From a bacterium SCSIO 12827 (GTDB lineage: Bacteria; Pseudomonadota; Alphaproteobacteria; Rhodospirillales; Casp-alpha2), in contig CP073746.1 in assembly GCA_024397995.1 (NCBI GenBank), positions 2,973,501-3,037,500 on the forward strand: DNA of 64,000 nucleotides. The letters run 5' to 3'. How positions within the stretch are numbered: position 1 is the first letter of the stretch; each line of letters opens with the position of its first letter. The position numbers and the translations under genes are program-made. Under the pieces are notes generated by a model. The model was not told the DNA's origin and did no database searches. It saw only the letters and a program-made list of their open reading frames with translations. Of this stretch, positions 49,845 through 58,851 are shown in pieces.

Positions 49845-51008
49845 CTACTCCAAAGTTTCGAACAGACGGATCATCAGGCGACAGCGTTCGACCAGGGATG
49901 AGTAGTAGATGAATTCGTCGTGGGAATGGGCGCCGTGGCCGTCGGCGCCCAGGCCATCCAGCGTGGGAATGCCGAGCGCGCCGGTGAAGTTGCCGTCGGA
50001 GCCGCCGCCGGTCTTCAGATCCTGGAGGTCGAATCCGATTTCCGCCGCCAACCCCTTGGCATGCTGGAACAGCTTTTCGATGCCGTCGAACTTCTCATAG
50101 GGCGGGCGGTCGACGCCGCCCTCGATTTGTAGGACGCAGTCGGGATCGACAGACGTCATGCCCTCGACCTTGGCCTTGACCTCCTTGGCCGCTTCCATAT
50201 CCGGCACCCGCAGGTCCACGGTAATAGAGCATTTCGCCGGCACCACGTTGGTCAGGGTGCCGCCGGAAATCGTGCCGACGGAACAGGTGATCGAGCGGTC
50301 GTAGTCGGTCAGCCCTTCAAGAAACAGGATCTGATGGGCCATTTCCCGGATCGCGCTGCGCCCGTCCATGTGGCGCAGGCCCGCATGGGACGGCCGGCCG
50401 GTGACGGTGATGTCGTATTTCAGGCGTCCGTTGCGCGCCGTGACGACCTTGCCGCCATCCCGCGCCGGTTCGGTAACCAGGACGTATTTGTTCTTCTTCG
50501 CCAGGTCGACGATCATCTGGCGCGATGTGGGGCTGCCGATTTCTTCTTCCGGAACGTACATGAAGGTGATCGGCAGGGGCGTTTCCTTGCCCGCGCGCAC
50601 CAGATGCCGATAGGCATGGTTGGCGATGTAGGCACCTGACTTCATGTCGTAGATGCCGGGTCCGTAGACCTTGTCGCCCTCGCGCCGAACCTTCAGTTCG
50701 TTTTCGATGGTGCCCATGGCATGCACCGTATCCAGGTGCGACAGGACGAGAATCCCCGGCCCGTCGCCCCCCCAAGGCGTGCGTGACACCAGAATGTCGC
50801 CGAACCCGTCGCGCCCCGGCGTGCGCTCGATCTTGGCTCCCAGCGCCGCATGGCCCTTTTCGACAAGATCGACCATGCGGTTGACCGCGACGCCGTCATG
50901 AGACGGGCTTTCGATGGCGACCCATTCGAGAATACCGGCAAGAATTTCGTCGGCATCCAGGGTCGGTTCGTTGGAGGCCATATGCGGCGATGTGGGGCGG
51001 TCGGTCAT
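49845..51008 (-). CDS. M20-family metallopeptidase (carboxypeptidase G2-like)
   Basis: The 387-residue protein contains the M20 motifs in order: VLSHLDTVH (metal His and catalytic Asp), GIYDMKSG (bridging Asp), YVPEEEIGS (catalytic Glu plus ligand), a dimerisation domain with TGRPSHAGLRHMDGRSAI, and GADGHGAHSHDEF (last His ligand). The pattern fits CPG2/glutamate carboxypeptidases or aminoacylases that cleave C-terminal glutamate or acyl amino acids. There is no signal peptide, so it is cytoplasmic. An internal ATG (MASNEP, 27 bases in) is an alternative start. Confidence 0.92.
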   Translation of the reverse strand: MTDRPTSPHMASNEPTLDADEILAGILEWVAIESPSHDGVAVNRMVDLVEKGHAALGAKIERTPGRDGFGDILVSRTPWGGDGPGILVLSHLDTVHAMGTIENELKVRREGDKVYGPGIYDMKSGAYIANHAYRHLVRAGKETPLPITFMYVPEEEIGSPTSRQMIVDLAKKNKYVLVTEPARDGGKVVTARNGRLKYDITVTGRPSHAGLRHMDGRSAIREMAHQILFLEGLTDYDRSITCSVGTISGGTLTNVVPAKCSITVDLRVPDMEAAKEVKAKVEGMTSVDPDCVLQIEGGVDRPPYEKFDGIEKLFQHAKGLAAEIGFDLQDLKTGGGSDGNFTGALGIPTLDGLGADGHGAHSHDEFIYYSSLVERCRLMIRLFETLE

Positions 51009-51083
51009 GGTGCGATCGTATCCTCGTTGAAACGTCCGATCCCTTATTTAACCCCCGGCACGGCCGATTGGAAACATCCGGCG

Positions 51084-51587
51084 TCAGGTTGCCTGGACCT
51101 CGTCGACACAAATGAGGATATGCGACACCGTGCCGTCGTTCGGTCCGAGGGGAAAATACCCCCGCTCGTGCAGGTGATAGGCGCTTTCATTTACCTCACC
51201 AGCGGCTAAAAAAGCGGGTTTCCGCCAACTTAAGGCCTTGGCACACGCCCCGATCAGCGGCGCCGGATCGAACGGCCACACGATCTCATCAATGCATCGT
51301 CCGGTGGGGTCCGCAGGAACCAGGCGCTCCCGTGCCTCGACCAGCGCCGTGCCGCAGAATCGATAACGGAACCGCAGCGCGCCGTTCTCCTGTTCCACGT
51401 CAACCACGGCCAGGAAGGGAGCCACGTCGTAGAGGTCCATCAATCTGACATCGGTCCATGCCGGAAATGGGCGGTCACGGCACAGGTTGATCCAGAAATC
51501 AAAAACGCGTTTAATTTTAGGGCTTTGCACAAACCCAAGGTCGGGAGATGGCTGATCACCGTCACTCCCGAGTTCGCTAGGCGGCAT
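51084..51587 (-). CDS. PAS_5-type PAS-domain protein
   Basis: The 167-residue protein fits the alphaproteobacterial PAS_5 type: an opening helix (IKRVFDFWINLCRDRPFPAWTDVRLMDLYDVAPFLAVVDV), then the core FRYRFCGTALVEARERLVPADPTGRCIDEI and FLAAGEVNESAYHLHERGYFPLGPN. There is no output domain, so it probably senses or binds a ligand and acts through a partner. It is read alone, divergent from the acetyltransferase. Confidence 0.8.
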   Translation of the reverse strand: MPPSELGSDGDQPSPDLGFVQSPKIKRVFDFWINLCRDRPFPAWTDVRLMDLYDVAPFLAVVDVEQENGALRFRYRFCGTALVEARERLVPADPTGRCIDEIVWPFDPAPLIGACAKALSWRKPAFLAAGEVNESAYHLHERGYFPLGPNDGTVSHILICVDEVQAT

Positions 51588-51780
51588 GCCCCCTCCCCAT
51601 ATTCGATATTCATGCCGTGGCAGGCGTGGTCCTTATCGGCTTATCAATGAATATTTTGATGTTCAATCAAATTCGATGACTTTTTATGAATTTGTCTGCA
51701 TCTTGGAAAATCAAAATTCACGCAATGGCGGACGCTCGGCTTTGACAGGTGCCCCAAGCCCCATTTAGTAAAATGAGATC
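51588..51780. promoter_or_regulatory. AT-rich divergent region between PAS_5 and GNAT genes
   Basis: These 193 bases separate two divergent genes. The core around 51640-51715 is very AT-rich for this genome (AATATTTTGATGTTCAATCA) and probably holds both promoters. No clear paired elements can be defended. Confidence 0.35.
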
Positions 51781-52236
51781 ATGAAATTTCGGGACGCCAC
51801 CGCGGACGACCTCGTCCATATCGTCGCCCTGCTGGCCGATGACCCGATAGGCCGGCAACGCGAGCGTTTTGAAACCCCGCTTCCCACCTGTTACCGGGAT
51901 GCCTTCCAGGCAATCCAGGACGATCCCAACACCCGCCTGCTGGTCGCCGATGATGGCGGCGGCGACGGCGTCGTCGGCTGCCTGCAGATCACAATGCTGC
52001 CGAACATTTCTCATCAAGGCGGCTGGCGCGCGTTGATCGAAGGCGTGCGGATTGCCCCCAGGGCCCGCGGCAGCGGCCTGGGCCGGACGATGTTCGAACA
52101 TGCCATCGGCCTCGCCCGGGACAAGGGGTGCCGGATGGTGCAATTGACCACGGACCGGGAACGCCCGGACGCCTTGGCGTTTTACGAATCCCTCGGCTTC
52201 GTGCACAGCCACGCGGGGATGAAACTGCCGCTTTAG
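51781..52236 (+). CDS. GNAT-family N-acetyltransferase
   Basis: The 151-residue protein has the standard GNAT layout: MKFRDATADDLVHIVALL, then VGCLQITMLPN. The acetyl-CoA loop follows (VRIAPRARGSGLGRTMFEHAI, giving R-x-x-G-x-G), and ALAFYESLGFVHSHAGMKL closes it. It transfers an acetyl group to an amine; the acceptor is unknown. Its TAG stop overlaps the TAA stop of the convergent ABM gene on the other strand. Confidence 0.92.
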   Translation: MKFRDATADDLVHIVALLADDPIGRQRERFETPLPTCYRDAFQAIQDDPNTRLLVADDGGGDGVVGCLQITMLPNISHQGGWRALIEGVRIAPRARGSGLGRTMFEHAIGLARDKGCRMVQLTTDRERPDALAFYESLGFVHSHAGMKLPL

Positions 52237-52520
52237 TCCGCGAGAACCCAGGTCTTGACCACTTTCGACGCCAACCAGGGTTGGACCAGGGCGTCGAAGG
52301 ATTTGAAATGGGCCGTCGCCTTATGGGCCTCGAACGCGGCCGCATCGTCATAAACTTCGTATAAAAATGTAACCGCAGGATCCTTCGGATCGCGGCAAAC
52401 ATCGAACTGCCGGCAGCCGGGTTCGGTGTCTTCCGACGCACGGGCGTTCTCGATCATCGCTGGGGAGAAATCCGCGATATGCTCAGGTTTTACGACAAAG
52501 GTGACGGTGACGACGAACAT
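52233..52520 (-). CDS. Antibiotic biosynthesis monooxygenase (ABM) domain protein
   Basis: The 95-residue protein has the dimeric ABM ferredoxin-like fold: FVVTVTFVVKPEHIADF, ASEDTEPGCRQFDVCRD, FLYEVYDDAAAFEAHKATAHF and a final VVKTWVL strand. Members include small quinone monooxygenases and the LsrG type. I chose the ATG at 52520 (AAAAGGAA upstream) over the longer frame to 52553. The terminal bases overlap the GNAT stop. Confidence 0.88.
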   Translation of the reverse strand: MFVVTVTFVVKPEHIADFSPAMIENARASEDTEPGCRQFDVCRDPKDPAVTFLYEVYDDAAAFEAHKATAHFKSFDALVQPWLASKVVKTWVLAD

Positions 52521-52725
52521 GCGGGAATTCCTTTTTGCTCCGGTTGCGTGCACCGCCGCCTGGGCCGGTGCGCGACATCTTGTTACAAAATTCCAGCCGC
52601 CCGCGCCATGAAACTTGATAAGTTTCCATCAGTCCCCGGCTAATCTTCGCGCATTAGGAATTTGTGTGGAATTGGCCGGTATCCTTCGGCGCCTGACACC
52701 ACGGAACCGTATTGAGACATCGACC

Positions 52726-53856
52726 ATGATTCTGCGCACCCAACTTGTCGTCCTCATCGGCCTGGCCGTTTTTCTCGGCGCCGGCTGGTATGCCTTGAAC
52801 GGCAGTGAGGTCGATGCCCAGCCCAAAAACGCCTCGCGCGCGGGCGGCGGTGGCACGCGGGTTCTGGTCGAAAAGGCCCCCGCCGCTACGGACAAGATCA
52901 TCGTCCGCGCCGTCGGCACGGGCGAGGCACGCAAGTCCGCAGCACTCTACCCCAAGACTGCCGGCGAAGTTGTCGCCGTGTCGTTCCGCAGTCAGGACCG
53001 GGTTCACAAAGGGCAAATTCTGCTGCGCCTGGAAGACACCCATCAGCAGATCGCCGTGCGTCTGGCCAAGGTTGCGGTCAAGGATGCGACCCGTCAGTTG
53101 AAGCGCCTGGAAAAACTGGCGCCGTCGGGCACCGCGTCCCAGGCGCGCCTGGAAACGGCGCAGACCGACCTTGAAGCCGCGACCCTGCGCCTGGATCAGG
53201 CCGAACAGGCGCTTGACGACCGCATCGTCTATGCCCCCTTCGACGGCATCATCGGGCTGAGCGACATCGACCGCGGTGATCGGGTGACCACGGATACGCA
53301 GATCGCCACGTTGGATGACCGCTCGGAAATCCTGGTGGAATTCGAATTGCCTGAGGAATACGCCGGCCGCATCAAGGTCGACGACCCGGTCATGGTCCGG
53401 CCCTGGACCGCCCCGGACCTGCGGCTTGCGGGCAAGGTTTCTCAACTGGGCAGCCGCATCGACCCGATCACGCGCACGCTTCGGGTCAAGGCGACGATCC
53501 CCAACGAGGAAGACCTGATCCGCCCCGGCACGTCGTTTGAGACCGAGCTGGCCTTCACCGGCAAACCCTATCCTACCGTCCGCGAGGTCGCCGTTTTGTG
53601 GAGCCGCGACGGCGCCTATCTGTGGCGGGTCGCCAAGAAGGACGGCAAGACCGAAACGGCGGAGAAAGTGTTCGTCAAAATCGTCCGCCGCGACCGTGGC
53701 CGCATCCTGGTCGACGGGCCGCTGAACGCCGACGACCTGATCGTCGTCGAAGGCGTCCAGGGCCTACGCCCCGGCCAGCGCATCCAGGCCATTCCTTTCG
53801 ACAAATTCGCCGCCGGCGACGCCGCCCCAAAGGGCAAGAAAAAGGCGACCCCGTAA
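52726..53856 (+). CDS. RND efflux periplasmic adaptor (membrane fusion protein)
   Basis: The 376-residue protein has an N-terminal membrane anchor (LVVLIGLAVFLGAGWYAL) and the AcrA/MexE-type order of half-lipoyl domains (AVGTGEARKSAALYPKTAGEVVAV ... RIVYAPFDGIIGLSDIDRGD). A short coiled coil lies between these halves, and the barrel and C-terminal MP domains follow (DPVMVRPWTAPDLRLAGKVSQLG, RPGTSFETELAF). I chose ATG 52726. The frame is open to 52615, but the extension is not family-like. One base separates its stop from the RND permease start. No outer membrane channel gene is adjacent. Confidence 0.93.
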   Translation: MILRTQLVVLIGLAVFLGAGWYALNGSEVDAQPKNASRAGGGGTRVLVEKAPAATDKIIVRAVGTGEARKSAALYPKTAGEVVAVSFRSQDRVHKGQILLRLEDTHQQIAVRLAKVAVKDATRQLKRLEKLAPSGTASQARLETAQTDLEAATLRLDQAEQALDDRIVYAPFDGIIGLSDIDRGDRVTTDTQIATLDDRSEILVEFELPEEYAGRIKVDDPVMVRPWTAPDLRLAGKVSQLGSRIDPITRTLRVKATIPNEEDLIRPGTSFETELAFTGKPYPTVREVAVLWSRDGAYLWRVAKKDGKTETAEKVFVKIVRRDRGRILVDGPLNADDLIVVEGVQGLRPGQRIQAIPFDKFAAGDAAPKGKKKATP

Positions 53857-53857
53857 C

Positions 53858-56800
53858 ATGTCCCGGTTCAGCGACCTGCCGTCCCTGTCGGTCCGCCGGC
53901 CCACGCTGGTGGTCGTCATGAACCTATTGATCATGATCGCCGGTCTGGCCGCGATCATGGGCGTCGAAGTCCGTGAACTGCCCGACGTCGACCGCCCCAT
54001 CGTCACGGTGCGCGCGTTTTTCGACGGGGCCTCGCCGGAAACCATGGATGCCGAGGTGGTCAGCGTACTCGAAGGGGCCGTCGCCCGCGTATCCGGGGTC
54101 AAGCGCATCGAGGCCGCCAGCGAGGAAAACAACGGCCGCGTCCGCGCCGAATTCTCCGCCAACGTCAATCTGGACGTCGCCGCCAACGACATCCGCGAAG
54201 CGGTCGCCGGGGTCGAGCGGCAATTGCCGGAAGGCGTCGAGGACATCACCGTCGTCAAGGCCGACGCCGATTCCCAACCGATCATCCGCCTGGCCCTGGT
54301 GTCCGACAAGGTGAACCAGGAAGATCTGACCCGCATCGCCGAAGACGACATTTCGCCCGAGTTCCTTTCCATCGACGGGGTCGCCTCGGTCGACCTGTTC
54401 GGCGATCAGGAACAGGTCCTGCGCATCGTCGTCGATCCCATGAAACTGGCGCGCTACGGCCTCAGCATCGATGACGTCGCCAAGGTGCTGCGCTCAACCC
54501 GACTCGACGTGCCCGCCGGCAGTTTCAAATCGGACGACCAGATGCTGCTGGTGCGCGCCGACGCCTCGGTGTGGGAGCCGGCCAAGGTCGAGGATCTGGA
54601 ATTGCGCAAGGACGTGCGCCTGGGCGAGGTCGCGCAGGCCTTCTACGGCCCGGCCGAGGCCGAAAGCTATTCCGTTCTCAACGGCTCCAAGGTGGTCGGC
54701 CTGGGCATCGTGCGCCGCGCCCAATCCAACACCATCGCCATTTCCGATGCCGTCAACAAAAGCGTCGATCGCCTGAACAAGCGCCTGAAGGACGTGCGGC
54801 TGGTCAAGATTTCCGACGATGCGCGCTTTATCCGATCGTCCGTGCGCGAGGTCATCAACAGCCTGCTGATCGCCGTCGCCGTGGTCATCGCCGTGATCTT
54901 CATGTTCATGGGCGGCCTGCGCCCGACCCTGATCCCGACCGTCGCCATCCCCGTCGCCATCATGGGCACGGTGGGCGCGATCTATCTGATGGGGTTCTCG
55001 GTCAATATCCTGACCCTGCTGGCCATGGTCCTGGCCACGGGCATGATCGTCGATGACGCCATCGTTGTGCTGGAAAACATTCAGCGTCACCGCACCCTCG
55101 GCATGAAGTCCTACGCCGCCGCCGTCAACGGTACCCGCCAGGTGTTCTTCGCCGTGCTGGCGACCACGGCAACACTGATTTCCGTGTTCCTGCCCATTGC
55201 CTTCCTGCCGTCGACGGCGGGTAAGCTGTTCACCGAATTTGGCTTCACCCTGGCCGTGGCCGTGGCGATTTCATCCTTCGTGGCGCTGTCCCTGGTGCCC
55301 ATGCTGGCATCGCGCCTGCCCGACCGGGGCGATGCCGGGCCGACCAAACCGCCGGCTATCCTGGTCGCCGCCGGACAGCGCATCAATGCGGCCTATGCCA
55401 GGATGCTGGAATTCACTCTCAACGCCCGGCTGCTGATCCTGGGCGGTACGGCCATGCTCGCGGCGACGGCATTGCTGGTCTATCCCACCATCAAGACCGA
55501 ATTGCTGCCGCGCGAGGACCGTGGCGCCATCATCATCATGATGCAGGGGCCGGACGGCGTCGGGCTCGACTACATGGACCGCCAGTCGGTCCAGGCCGAG
55601 GCCCTGCTGCGCCCATTGGTCGACAGCGGCGAGGCGGAAAACGTGTTCGCCATCGTCGGGCGCTGGGACCCGAACCGCGTTTATCTGATCGCCCCTCTGG
55701 TGCCCTGGGATCAGCGCAAGCGCTCGCAACAGGAAATCGCCAAATCCCTGAACAAGGGCCTGAGGGCGATCCCGGGGGCGACCGCGCGCGTCCGCACGCC
55801 CAACAGCCTGAACCTGCGCCGCGCCGGCGGCAGTATCGAATTCACCCTGACCGGGTCCAACTACAAGGACATCGCCGCCGCCGCCTTCGATTTCCTGGGC
55901 GCCATGCGCGAACGCCTGCCCAGGCTGGAGGACCCGGAGGTCGAATTCCAGCAGACCCAACCGCAGCTGTCGGTCAAGGTCGACCGCCGCCGGGCGGAGG
56001 ACCTGGGCGTCCAGATCGAGGGCATTGTCGATACCCTGCGCGCCATGGTCGCCGGGTTCGAAGTGGCGGAGCTGAACGTCAACGACCGCTCAATCCCGGT
56101 GATGCTGGAATCGGCGGCCGGCGCCATCAACGATCCGACCGATCTGTTCAATCTGTTCGTGCCGACGGGCGATGGGCGTCTGGTGCCGCTGTCGGCCTTC
56201 GTGACCCTGGAAGAGGTCGGCACGGCGGCCGAGCTTGACCGGTCCGGCCAGAAGCGCGCGGTCGAGGTCGAGGCCGTGCTTCCCGCCGACATGTCCCTGC
56301 AGGAAGCCATTGACGGCATTCAGGCCATCGCCGACGACACCCTGCCGCCCGGCATCGGGTTGCGTTTCATCAACGAGGCCGCGACCCTGCAGGACACCAG
56401 CAACGAGGTCGCCCTGACCTTCGCGTTCGCCGTGCTGATCGTCCTTCTGGTCCTGGCGGCCCAGTTCGAAAGCATCGTCAGCGCCCTGGTGATCGTGCTG
56501 ACCGTGCCCTTCGGGCTGGCGGCGGCCGTGTTCGCCCTGAAACTTTCCGGCGGCACCATCAACATCTACAGCCAGATCGGCCTGGTCATGCTGGTCGGCC
56601 TGATGGCCAAGAACGGCATCCTGGTCGTCGAATTCGCCGACCAGCTGCGCGACCGCGGCCTGTCTGTGGCCGATGCCATCCGCCAGGCGGCGATCATCCG
56701 CCTGCGCCCGGTGATGATGACCATGCTGTCCACGGTGCTGGGCGCTTTGCCGTTGATCCTGGCGACCGGCGCCGGGTCGGAAGCGCGGGTCGCCATCGGC

Positions 56801-56992
56801 TGGGTCGTGTTCGGTGGGCTCGGCATCGCCACCGTGTTCACCCTGGTCCTGATCCCGGTGATCTATTCCCTGCTGGCACCGCTGTCGTCCAACCGAGCCC
56901 ATGCGGGCGTGCGGCTGGACCGTGAACTGCGCGAAGCCGAACATATGGACACGACCGAAGCCCCCCTGGCCGCGCCCCGGGCGGCGGAATAG
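53858..56992 (+). CDS. RND-family multidrug efflux permease (HAE1-like)
   Basis: The 1044-residue protein has the AcrB topology: the first transmembrane helix at about 15-35, a large periplasmic loop, a central transmembrane block, and the second loop from about 555. Transmembrane helix 4 carries the proton-relay Asp pair at 399-400 (TGMIVDDAIVVLENI); the Lys of helix 10 lies in GLMAKNGILVVEFADQLR. It would export a drug-like or lipophilic compound by proton antiport, with the adaptor encoded directly upstream. Substrate is not predictable. The nearest TolC-type gene in the window is more than 45 kb away. Confidence 0.95.
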   Translation: MSRFSDLPSLSVRRPTLVVVMNLLIMIAGLAAIMGVEVRELPDVDRPIVTVRAFFDGASPETMDAEVVSVLEGAVARVSGVKRIEAASEENNGRVRAEFSANVNLDVAANDIREAVAGVERQLPEGVEDITVVKADADSQPIIRLALVSDKVNQEDLTRIAEDDISPEFLSIDGVASVDLFGDQEQVLRIVVDPMKLARYGLSIDDVAKVLRSTRLDVPAGSFKSDDQMLLVRADASVWEPAKVEDLELRKDVRLGEVAQAFYGPAEAESYSVLNGSKVVGLGIVRRAQSNTIAISDAVNKSVDRLNKRLKDVRLVKISDDARFIRSSVREVINSLLIAVAVVIAVIFMFMGGLRPTLIPTVAIPVAIMGTVGAIYLMGFSVNILTLLAMVLATGMIVDDAIVVLENIQRHRTLGMKSYAAAVNGTRQVFFAVLATTATLISVFLPIAFLPSTAGKLFTEFGFTLAVAVAISSFVALSLVPMLASRLPDRGDAGPTKPPAILVAAGQRINAAYARMLEFTLNARLLILGGTAMLAATALLVYPTIKTELLPREDRGAIIIMMQGPDGVGLDYMDRQSVQAEALLRPLVDSGEAENVFAIVGRWDPNRVYLIAPLVPWDQRKRSQQEIAKSLNKGLRAIPGATARVRTPNSLNLRRAGGSIEFTLTGSNYKDIAAAAFDFLGAMRERLPRLEDPEVEFQQTQPQLSVKVDRRRAEDLGVQIEGIVDTLRAMVAGFEVAELNVNDRSIPVMLESAAGAINDPTDLFNLFVPTGDGRLVPLSAFVTLEEVGTAAELDRSGQKRAVEVEAVLPADMSLQEAIDGIQAIADDTLPPGIGLRFINEAATLQDTSNEVALTFAFAVLIVLLVLAAQFESIVSALVIVLTVPFGLAAAVFALKLSGGTINIYSQIGLVMLVGLMAKNGILVVEFADQLRDRGLSVADAIRQAAIIRLRPVMMTMLSTVLGALPLILATGAGSEARVAIGWVVFGGLGIATVFTLVLIPVIYSLLAPLSSNRAHAGVRLDRELREAEHMDTTEAPLAAPRAAE

Positions 56993-57128
56993 CCTGATTT
57001 CAGGAACGAGTATTCCAGAATTCAAAGCATCCTGATCCTTGGGGGAAAAAGTGTCATTCCCCCTGCCCCCTTGCCAATCGCCGGCGAAGACCGCAGATTC
57101 ACGGGAACGAACCGTTGAGGAGACGATC

Positions 57129-57980
57129 ATGTCCCAAGCCGCCGCCAATACCCGGCCGCATCCCGGCCGCACGGTCCTGGCCCCGATCAACTTCATGGCC
57201 CATGCGCAGGCCGAAAAGCCGCGGGTCTTCATGTCCGCCGACCACGCCCAGCCGAACGAGCGTCTGGGCAGCTTCGAAGAAGCGGCGGTGGAAATGCATG
57301 ATGCCCGCGCGCTGACGCCGGCGGCCAGCCTGGACGTCCAGGGCTTCGAACTGGCGACCATGCCGACAGCCATGGCCGATTTCTACGACGAAGCCCGCAT
57401 CGAGGCCGTCTATTATCCGGAGATCACCGCATTCCTGAAGCGCGTGACCGGTGCGGCGGACGTCCATATCTTCGACCACACGGTGCGGGTGCAGGACGAC
57501 GGCAAGCGCGCCGCCACGGCCAAACGCCTGCCGGTGCTGATCGCCCATAACGATTATACGGAAACATCGGGCCCCAAGCGGGTGCGCGACGTGATGGACG
57601 CCGCCACCGCCGACCGCTACCTGGGCCACCGCTTCGCCATGGTCAACGTGTGGCGGTCGATCGGCGCCAGCGCCGACCGCACGCCGATCGCCGTGGCCGA
57701 CGCCCGCACCATGCGGACCGAAGACTTCCTGGCCACGGACCTTGTCTACAAGGACCGGGTCGGCGAGATCTATCAGAACGCCCATTCGGACGGGCAGAAA
57801 TGGTACTGGTATCCCGGCATGGGCGGGGACGAGGTCCTGCTGCTCAAATGCTTCGACACCGCCACGGACGGGCGCGCCCGCTATACCGCGCACACGGGGT
57901 TTGAAAACCCCGATGCCGCCCCGGACACGCCGCCCCGGGAAAGCATCGAAGTCCGGACCATGATCTCCTTCGCACCTTAA
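57129..57980 (+). CDS. CmcJ/NvfI-family putative oxygenase-like protein
   Basis: The 283-residue protein has the family features: VYYPEITAFLKRVTGAADVHIFDHTVR, an H-x-D pair in IAHNDYTE with a following T-x-x-S-G-P-K-R-V, NVWRSI, and the LKCFDT...YTAHTGFENP-D and PRESIEVRTMISF end. CmcJ works with CmcI in cephamycin methoxylation, and relatives such as NvfI are 2-oxoglutarate/Fe enzymes; the H-x-D and later His suit an iron centre. The start is ATG 57129 after GAGGAGA. A GTG-opened frame to 57039 is less likely. It is followed by a convergent gene; no biosynthetic cluster is evident around it. Confidence 0.8.
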   Translation: MSQAAANTRPHPGRTVLAPINFMAHAQAEKPRVFMSADHAQPNERLGSFEEAAVEMHDARALTPAASLDVQGFELATMPTAMADFYDEARIEAVYYPEITAFLKRVTGAADVHIFDHTVRVQDDGKRAATAKRLPVLIAHNDYTETSGPKRVRDVMDAATADRYLGHRFAMVNVWRSIGASADRTPIAVADARTMRTEDFLATDLVYKDRVGEIYQNAHSDGQKWYWYPGMGGDEVLLLKCFDTATDGRARYTAHTGFENPDAAPDTPPRESIEVRTMISFAP

Positions 57981-58025
57981 AGGCGCGGGGGATTTCCTTC
58001 ACGCCTTGAGGGCGCGAACCCGCTC

Positions 58026-58466
58026 CTAGCTTTCGACCGTCATCGACGCCGGCGTCCACTTGTGGCGCCGGCGTTCGCGTTTGCCGTCTTCGGTTTCAAC
58101 GCCGTATTCGATGGGCTCGGTCGGTGCCCAAATGTCGCGATCGTCCATGGCGTTGCCCATGACATTGGCCCAGGCCCGCCCTTCTGCTCCAGGGGCGCCG
58201 TCTTCCATATAGGCCGATACGTAGACCCCGCAGGATTTGCAGAACACATAATCACCGACCTTCAGGCCGAAGCGGTAACGGCCCAGAAGGCTGGCGTCCT
58301 TGACCTGCAGATGGATATGGCCCGCGTTGTCGGACAGGGCGCGGGTCGCGTGCTTGCGGCAGAACGAACACTGGCAGGCCCGGGGCACGATTTCCGCCGG
58401 GTCCTTAGCCGTGGTGAAGGTAACGGTGATGTTGCCGCAATGGCAGCCGCCCTTATGGTCGGTCAT
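58026..58466 (-). CDS. GFA-family (glutathione-dependent formaldehyde-activating type) zinc protein
   Basis: The 146-residue protein shows the GFA zinc-ligand pattern: GGCHCG near the start, CQCSFCRKH at about 31-39 and FCKSCGVY at about 75-82. This fold binds two zinc ions; the founding enzyme condenses formaldehyde with glutathione, but most members have no known substrate. It lies convergent to the CmcJ-like gene. The last about 25 residues are charged (ETEDGKRERRRHKW). Confidence 0.9.
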   Translation of the reverse strand: MTDHKGGCHCGNITVTFTTAKDPAEIVPRACQCSFCRKHATRALSDNAGHIHLQVKDASLLGRYRFGLKVGDYVFCKSCGVYVSAYMEDGAPGAEGRAWANVMGNAMDDRDIWAPTEPIEYGVETEDGKRERRRHKWTPASMTVES

Positions 58467-58541
58467 GGTTGACGTTTCCTCGCATCTTGTCTTGCCCCCC
58501 GGTCATTAGAAACCGCGTGATTGCCCAAGCGCAAGTCTCCG

Positions 58542-58760
58542 TCATCGCCAGAACGGCTTGGCGCATTCCCGGGCGGCCTCGGCCCGAGTCAGTCCCACGT
58601 CGGCCAACAGGCGTGCATCCAGCCGGGCCAGCGCCCGGCGCTGACGGACCTTTTCACCGCAGAGGCACAGCCAAGCGCCCAACCGGGCGTACCACGGCCG
58701 CCGTGGGATGACCCAAGGTCCGGCGCCAAGGTCACGCAGATCGGTAATTCCATCGAACAT
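58542..58760 (-). CDS. DUF1127 small protein
   Basis: The 72-residue protein ends with the DUF1127 signature: an Arg-rich helix followed by LDARLLADVGLTRAEAARECAKPFWR. I chose ATG 58760, with GGAGGA upstream. DUF1127 proteins are short Arg-rich proteins, several of which bind RNA or influence metabolism and stress in alphaproteobacteria. Single gene on the minus strand. Confidence 0.85.
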   Translation of the reverse strand: MFDGITDLRDLGAGPWVIPRRPWYARLGAWLCLCGEKVRQRRALARLDARLLADVGLTRAEAARECAKPFWR

Positions 58761-58851
58761 CGGCCGGTTCCTCCGTTGAAATTTCACCGGCAGATGGTGC
58801 CGCCGGGCGGCGGCAGGGTCACGCGCGATCGCTTCGTCCGCGGCCGAAGGT

